Of a stretch of DNA of 64,000 nucleotides, positions 59,522 through 64,000 are shown one piece after another. The translations under genes and the position numbers were made by a program. The notes beneath the pieces are model-generated. The model had not been told where the DNA came from, made no database searches, and saw nothing but the letters and a program-made list of their open reading frames with translations. The stretch is from Corynebacterium sp. CNJ-954 (GTDB taxonomy: Bacteria > Actinomycetota > Actinomycetes > Mycobacteriales > Mycobacteriaceae): contig NZ_MKKI01000043.1 in assembly GCF_001942345.1 (NCBI RefSeq), positions 124,001 through 188,000 on the forward strand, read 5' to 3'. Numbering within the stretch: the stretch's first letter is position 1; every line of letters begins with the position of its first letter.

Positions 59522-60319
59522 GTGACACAGACAGACGACAGAACATCCGGGGACGGCCCCGGGGGCCAGGTCCAGTCCTTCGTGCGCGGCCTCGCGGTGA
59601 TCCGTTGCTTCGACGGCGAACACCCCCGCCTCACGCTCGCGCAGGTCGCCGAACGGACCGGGCTGGCCCGGGCCACCGCACGCCGGTTCCTGCACACGTT
59701 GGTCTCCATGGACTACGCCAACACCGACGGCACCGAGTTCTGGTTGACCTCCCGGGTACTGGAACTCGGCCACAGCTACCTCTCGTCGTTGTCGCTGCCG
59801 GACATCGGCCAGCCACGGCTGGAGGAACTCTCGCGGCGCATCAACGAATCAAGCTCCATGTCGGTCCTGGAAGGACATGACGTGGTCTACGTCAGCCGCG
59901 TCCCGGTCCGCCGGATCATGGCGGTGTCGATCACCATCGGCACCCGTTTCCCCGCCTACGCCACGTCGATGGGCCGGGTGCTTCTCGCGGACCTGAACCC
60001 CGTGGATCTCGACTCCTATCTCGACAGCGTCGCTCTGGAACCGTTGACCCCACGCACCTGCACCGCTGCCGGCCAGCTCCGTGCCGAACTCCAGACGGTC
60101 CGTGACCAGGGGTGGGCCCTGGTCGACCAGGAACTTGAGATAGGCCTGCGGTCGGTCGCCGCCCCCGTCCGTGGTCCGGACGGGCGCACGGTCGCCGCAG
60201 TCAACGTCTCGACCCGCACCGAGGTCTACGGTATCGACGACCTGCACCGCGACATCATCCCCGAGCTCCTGGCGGCGGCACGCGCAATCAGCGGCGACCT
60301 CGCCGCACAACAGCTCTGA
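59522..60319 (+). CDS. pcaR: IclR-family regulator of beta-ketoadipate genes
   Basis: 265-aa IclR protein: winged HTH (FVRGLAVIRCFDGEHPRLTLAQVAERTGLARATARRFLHTLVS, about residues 19-62) and an effector domain (SISTIGTRFPAYATSMGRVLLA-like and DQELEIGLRSVAAPVRG). In the PcaR/PcaU/PobR group, which bind beta-ketoadipate or precursors. GTG with AGGAG nine bases upstream. Divergent to pcaIJ, same strand as pcaF and pcaD. Confidence 0.88.
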   Translation: MTQTDDRTSGDGPGGQVQSFVRGLAVIRCFDGEHPRLTLAQVAERTGLARATARRFLHTLVSMDYANTDGTEFWLTSRVLELGHSYLSSLSLPDIGQPRLEELSRRINESSSMSVLEGHDVVYVSRVPVRRIMAVSITIGTRFPAYATSMGRVLLADLNPVDLDSYLDSVALEPLTPRTCTAAGQLRAELQTVRDQGWALVDQELEIGLRSVAAPVRGPDGRTVAAVNVSTRTEVYGIDDLHRDIIPELLAAARAISGDLAAQQL

Positions 60320-60362
60320 ACCCCGACAGACCCCCACAGACAACGACAGATTAGGACCCCCA

Positions 60363-61629
60363 TGACCGACACCACACCGTCCACCACCACTCCCTCACCG
60401 ACCGACGTCGTACTGTGCTCACCACTGCGCACCCCCGTCGCGCCTACGGCGGAGCCTTCACCGACGTGCCCGTCCAGGACCTGGCCTCGGCTGTCGTCAG
60501 CGCCATCGTCGAACGCACCGGACTGAGCGCCGACTCCATCGACGACATCATCCTCGGACAGGCCTCCCCCGACGGTGCCGCCCCTGCCCTCGGACGCGTC
60601 GTCGCCCTGGACGCCGGACTCGGCGACAGCGTGCCGGGCATGCAGCTCGACCGACGCTGCGGCTCCGGTCTGCAGGCCGTGGTCACCGCCGCCGCCCACG
60701 TTGCCACCGGCGCGGCAGACCTGATCATCGCCGGCGGCGCCGAGTCCATGAGCCGCACCGGCTACTCCGTCGACGGTTCGATCCGCTGGGGTGTCAAGGG
60801 TGGCGACCTTGTGCTGCACGACCGCCTCGCCGAGGGACGGGCCTCCGCCGGAGGACGCAATCACCCCATCCCAGGCGGCATGATCGAGACCGCCGAGAAC
60901 CTGCGCCGCGAATACGGCATCACCCGTGAGGCGCAGGACGCACTGGCCGCCGAATCTCACCGCCGCGCCGTCGCCGCCATCGACGAGGGACTGTTCACCG
61001 ACGAAATCGTCCCGGTGACGGTACCGGGTAAGCGGCGCCGTGACCCGGAGACAGTCGTCGACCGCGACGAGCACCCGCGCCCGGGCACCACCACCGACAA
61101 GCTCGCCGGACTGCGCCCGGTGATGGGCCGACAGGACGACGAGGCCACCGTCACCGCCGGCAACGCCTCCGGCCAGAACGACGGCGCCGCCGCCATGGTC
61201 GTCACCACCCGTGCCCGTGCCGAGGAACTCGGCCTGGAACCGTTCGCCCGGCTGAGCGGCTGGGCCGTGGCCGGTGTCGCCCCGGAGACCATGGGCATCG
61301 GTCCGGTGCCGGCCACCGCCCGCGTGCTCGGGCGGCTCGGAATGTCCCTGGACGACCTCGACGTCATCGAACTCAACGAGGCCTTCGCTGCACAGGCGCT
61401 GTCGGTGCTGCAGGAGTGGGGCGTGGCCGCCGACGATCCCCGCCTGAACCCGCACGGTTCCGGGATCTCGCTGGGGCATCCGGTCGGTGCCACCGGCGCC
61501 CGGATGCTGGTGACTCTCTGCCACGAACTGCGCCGCCGCGGTGGCGACGGTTCCGCGTCCCTGCGCGGCCTGGCCACCATGTGTATCGGTGGTGGACAGG
61601 GGTTGGCCGCCGTCCTCGAAGCAGAGTAA
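60363..61629 (+). pseudogene. pcaF: 3-oxoadipyl-CoA thiolase, apparent one-base frameshift
   Basis: Thiolase cleaving 3-oxoadipyl-CoA to succinyl-CoA and acetyl-CoA. From ATG 60363 the frame reads DVVLCSPLRTPV, the normal thiolase start, then breaks; from about 60442 the other frame continues AYGGAFTDVPVQDLA to 61629. One missing G near 60439-60441 (GTCGCGCC instead of GTCGGCGCC) explains it. The rest is intact: nucleophile cysteine in LDRRCGSGLQA, NASGQNDGA, ELNEAFAAQALSVL and the terminal MCIGGGQG. Reading from an internal GTG at 60415 would give a 404-aa protein lacking the conserved N-terminal strand. Error or real mutation cannot be separated here. Confidence 0.85.
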
Positions 61630-61683
61630 GCCTGACGGGCGTCCCCCCGGTACGCACTGCCACACACACGAAGGAGCCGATTC

Positions 61684-62478
61684 ATGACCTCAGCGAACCC
61701 TGGAACCTCTCCCCTGACCCTGCACACCGACACCTACGGTCCCACCGACGCCGACACCGTGGTGTTGCTCGGCTCGCTCGGCTCGACCACCGAGATGTGG
61801 TTGCCCCAGCTCGACGGCCTCAGCAACAGTCGGCGGGTCATCGCACTGGACCACCGCGGGCACGGGCGGTCACCGATGACACCGGCCGACGACGCCAGCC
61901 CGACCGTGCCGGATCTCGCCGCGGACGTGCTGCACACCCTCGACGGTCTGGGGGTCGACCGGTTCACCGTGGTCGGACTCTCCCTCGGCGGAGCGGTCGC
62001 GCAATATCTCGCGGCCACCAGTGGCCGGGTGGAGGGCGCGGTGTTCATCTGCACCGCGGCGAAGTTCGGTGACTCCTCGGGGTGGGTCGACCGGGCCCGG
62101 ACCGCCCGGACCGAGGGTGTCTCCGCCCTCGCCGACGCAGTCATCGCCCGGTGGTTCTCCCCCGGCTTCCGCGAGCAGAACCCCGCGACGACGGACCACT
62201 TCCGCGACATGATCGCCGCAACCCCGGACGAAGGCTACGCCGCCTGCTGCGACGCCCTCTCCCAGTGGGACTTCACCTCCCGTCTCGGCGAGATCACCGT
62301 TCCGACACTGGTCATCGCCGGTGAGCATGATCCGTCCACCGCACCGGAGACGGTGAAGGTGATCGCCGACGGTGTCGACGGGGCGTCCTACGTGGTCCTG
62401 TCACCGGCGGCGCACCTGCCGAACCTGGAGCAGCCGGAGACCGTCAACGGACTGATCTGCGGTTTCCTGGCATCGTGA
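61684..62478 (+). CDS. pcaD: 3-oxoadipate enol-lactonase
   Basis: 264-aa alpha/beta-hydrolase opening 3-oxoadipate enol-lactone. Begins with LLGSLGSTTEMW (oxyanion), DHRGHGRSP, nucleophile in VGLSLGGAVAQYL, acid in AGEHDPST and histidine in PAAHLPNLEQP. Follows pcaF by 54 nt with an AAGGAG site. pcaC is not fused or adjacent within the window. Confidence 0.9.
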   Translation: MTSANPGTSPLTLHTDTYGPTDADTVVLLGSLGSTTEMWLPQLDGLSNSRRVIALDHRGHGRSPMTPADDASPTVPDLAADVLHTLDGLGVDRFTVVGLSLGGAVAQYLAATSGRVEGAVFICTAAKFGDSSGWVDRARTARTEGVSALADAVIARWFSPGFREQNPATTDHFRDMIAATPDEGYAACCDALSQWDFTSRLGEITVPTLVIAGEHDPSTAPETVKVIADGVDGASYVVLSPAAHLPNLEQPETVNGLICGFLAS

Positions 62479-62501
62479 CGACGGACTGAGGTGAGGGAAC
62501 A

Positions 62502-63305
62502 GTGGCAAACTCGCGATCTGGTGAGTCCGTCCTCCAACGGGCGATGAGAATCCTGGAGTGTTTCGACGCCGACACACCCCGGTTGACGGCATCGCAGATC
62601 GCCGAGTCCACCGGGCTGTCCCGGTCGACGACCCACCGTCTCGTCACCGAGATGACCTCGGTGGGGATGCTGCAACGCCTCGACGACGGGAATCTGACTG
62701 TCAGCGTCCGTTCCTGGGAGACGTCGGTACGGTGCAGCCCCCTCGAACAACTCCGTGAACTGGCCAAACCTGTACTCGAGGGTCTCCACCGCAGGTTCAA
62801 CCACCACATATGTCTGGCTGTGCCGGACTTCGATTCGCTCAGTGTGCTCTACCTGGAACACTACGATGCCACGTACCCGCTCCGGATCCTGAGTCGACAC
62901 GCCTCCCGGTTGTCGATCCACAACAATTCGGCGGGGTTGACCATGCTCGCTTTCGGTGGCGAGAAGGCCGTCAACCGTGTACTGAACGGCTCACTGCCTG
63001 CCCGCGTCACCGGCGAGCCGATGGATCCGTCGCGCGTCCGTGCAGATCTGCTCCAGATCCGTCAGCAGGGTTACGGGCACATCGTCGGCGGCATGGTCAC
63101 GGAGAACACGTCGTTCGCGGTCCCCTGTTTCGACCTGACCGACGGTTCGGTGCAGTGCTCCCTCGGCCTTGTCGCCCGCACCGACCAGTGCGACCACGAT
63201 GAGGTCCTCACCACACTTATTTCTGCCGGTAGAACTCTTTCCCGTGCACTGACCGAAGCGTCCACCCCCGAGGTGCCCCCGATATTCCTAGACAAGTCGG
63301 CGTAA
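62502..63305 (+). CDS. IclR-family regulator (second)
   Basis: 267-aa IclR protein: HTH in residues ~8-55 (VLQRAMRILECFDADTPRLTASQIAESTGLSRSTTHRLVTEM) and an effector domain (SIHNNSAGLTMLAFGGEKAVNRVL, GYGHIVGGMVTENTSFAVPCFD). GTG with GAGGGAA. It is 23 nt after pcaD but the operator palindrome 15 nt past its stop and the transporter behind it suggest it controls that transporter and the distant KstD-like gene. It differs clearly from PcaR. Confidence 0.88.
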   Translation: MANSRSGESVLQRAMRILECFDADTPRLTASQIAESTGLSRSTTHRLVTEMTSVGMLQRLDDGNLTVSVRSWETSVRCSPLEQLRELAKPVLEGLHRRFNHHICLAVPDFDSLSVLYLEHYDATYPLRILSRHASRLSIHNNSAGLTMLAFGGEKAVNRVLNGSLPARVTGEPMDPSRVRADLLQIRQQGYGHIVGGMVTENTSFAVPCFDLTDGSVQCSLGLVARTDQCDHDEVLTTLISAGRTLSRALTEASTPEVPPIFLDKSA

Positions 63306-63319
63306 CCGTGCCCCCGTTG

Positions 63320-63373
63320 TCCCGTTCAACGGGAAGGCTCAGGAACCCCCTTCCGCCCTCCCTAGGCTGCACA
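63320..63373 (+). promoter_or_regulatory. Promoter/operator of the second MHS transporter (shared module)
   Basis: TCCCGTTCAACGGGA at 63320-63334, then 26 nt, then CCTAGGCTGCACA at 63361-63373, identical in sequence and spacing to the promoter region of the KstD-like gene. The start codon follows 62 nt later. Confidence 0.75.
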
Positions 63374-63435
63374 GCAACCAGTTCACGTGACCCCGGACAC
63401 AGCTCCGGGAAACATGATCCAGATTGGAGTTGACC

Positions 63436-64000
63436 GTGACTGTGACGCCTAGCACCTCATCCCCGGACCGATCCCCTGTGGTCGGTACCGCCGACACATC
63501 TGAGCACGACACCGCCCTCCTGCACGTCCACCACGCGCCGAAGAAAGCCGCCGCAGCATCGCTGCTCGGTTCCACCCTCGAGTACTACGACTTCGTCGTC
63601 TACGGGACGGCATCGGCACTGTTGTTCAACCAGCTTTTCTTTCCACAGGGCAATGCCGTCGTCGCCACCATGGGGTCCCTCGCCTCCTTTGGAGTGGCCT
63701 ACATCGCCCGTCCCATCGGCGGACTGGTGATGGGACACGTCGGCGACCGGATCAGCCGCAAAACCGCACTGTTGGTGACCCTGGTCGTGATGGGCTGCGC
63801 CTCAGTGTCGATCGGACTGTTACCCACCTACGACTCCATCGGGATCTGGGCGACGGTCCTGCTCGTCACCTGCCGCATAGCCCAGGGGTTCTCCGCCGGC
63901 GCCGAGTCCGCCGGAGCATCGACGATGACCATGGAGCATTCGCCGGAAGGCAGACGCGGACTGTTCACCAGCTCGGTGATGATCGGATGCTCGGTCGGCA
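63436..64000 (+). CDS. MHS-family MFS transporter (3' end outside window)
   Basis: First 188 codons of a proton symporter. GTG with a TTGGAG site; STLEYYDFVVYGTASALLFNQLFF is the MHS first helix, then GLVMGHVGDRISRKTAL and the fourth-helix RIAQGFSAGAESAGAST. Related carriers move aromatic or dicarboxylic acids. Controlled from the operator shared with the KstD-like gene, so it may import that enzyme's substrate. Confidence 0.88.
   Translation, partial: MTVTPSTSSPDRSPVVGTADTSEHDTALLHVHHAPKKAAAASLLGSTLEYYDFVVYGTASALLFNQLFFPQGNAVVATMGSLASFGVAYIARPIGGLVMGHVGDRISRKTALLVTLVVMGCASVSIGLLPTYDSIGIWATVLLVTCRIAQGFSAGAESAGASTMTMEHSPEGRRGLFTSSVMIGCSVG

Noticed and set aside
60415..61629. pcaF starting intact at the internal GTG 60415
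   Set aside because: This start drops the conserved first strand; the upstream frame from 60363 encodes exactly that strand and has the proper spacing after pcaR, so a frameshift is more likely.

Overview
The window is high-GC actinobacterial DNA and looks like a Corynebacterium chromosome. The evidence is gene order: holA-comEC-comEA-degV-gpgP-rsfS-nadD, proA-proB-obg-rpmA-rplU-rne, ndk, folC-valS, mdh, clpX and pcaJI-pcaR-pcaF-pcaD, which as I recall it follows the order in Corynebacterium and, in part, Mycobacterium. Genus is inferred from synteny, mycothiol-era actinobacterial codon/GC style and frequent GTG starts; species cannot be told. I saw no rRNA, tRNA, CRISPR array, transposase or prophage gene.

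Region 1 (1-15.9 kb) is accessory and metabolic: the end of a UvrD/RecB-type helicase-nuclease, a glutaryl-CoA-dehydrogenase-like enzyme, an NCS1 nucleobase/hydantoin permease, an MHS-type MFS carrier, a PucR-type regulator divergent from an amidohydrolase plus M20 amidase pair (a probable nitrogen-compound salvage module), two tandem lipoprotein esterases of which the first is frameshifted, and a frameshifted flavin monooxygenase with an NTF2-like N-terminus.

Region 2 (16-43 kb) is the conserved core, mostly on the minus strand: DNA polymerase delta subunit, competence-type DNA uptake proteins, DegV, glucosylphosphoglycerate phosphatase, ribosome silencing factor, NAD synthesis, proline synthesis, ribosome assembly GTPase, L27/L21, RNase E/G, nucleoside diphosphate kinase, a LOG-family enzyme, folate polyglutamylation and valyl-tRNA synthetase. 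Two secreted/membrane genes and two small genes of unknown function are inserted.

Region 3 (43.5-45.2 kb) is a graveyard: an XRE regulator, fragments of a large HEPN/DUF499-type AAA ATPase typical of defence islands, and a metallophosphoesterase with an internal deletion. Region 4 (45.2-55 kb) holds a lipoprotein, a succinate-semialdehyde-type dehydrogenase, an NCS2 purine permease fused to a degenerate OHCU-decarboxylase domain, an HSL-type esterase, malate dehydrogenase, a TetR-like regulator with a long acidic tail, and ClpX.

Region 5 (55-64 kb) is catabolic: purU, a KstD-like flavoprotein, the beta-ketoadipate genes pcaJ, pcaI, pcaR, pcaF, pcaD, a second IclR regulator and the start of an MHS transporter. 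The KstD-like gene and the transporter, 5.4 kb apart, share an identical 15-bp palindrome placed exactly 26 nt before an identical 13-bp -10 region; this points to an unrecognised regulon probably run by the second IclR protein. At least five genes carry what look like single-base deletions, which may be assembly errors rather than true pseudogenes.
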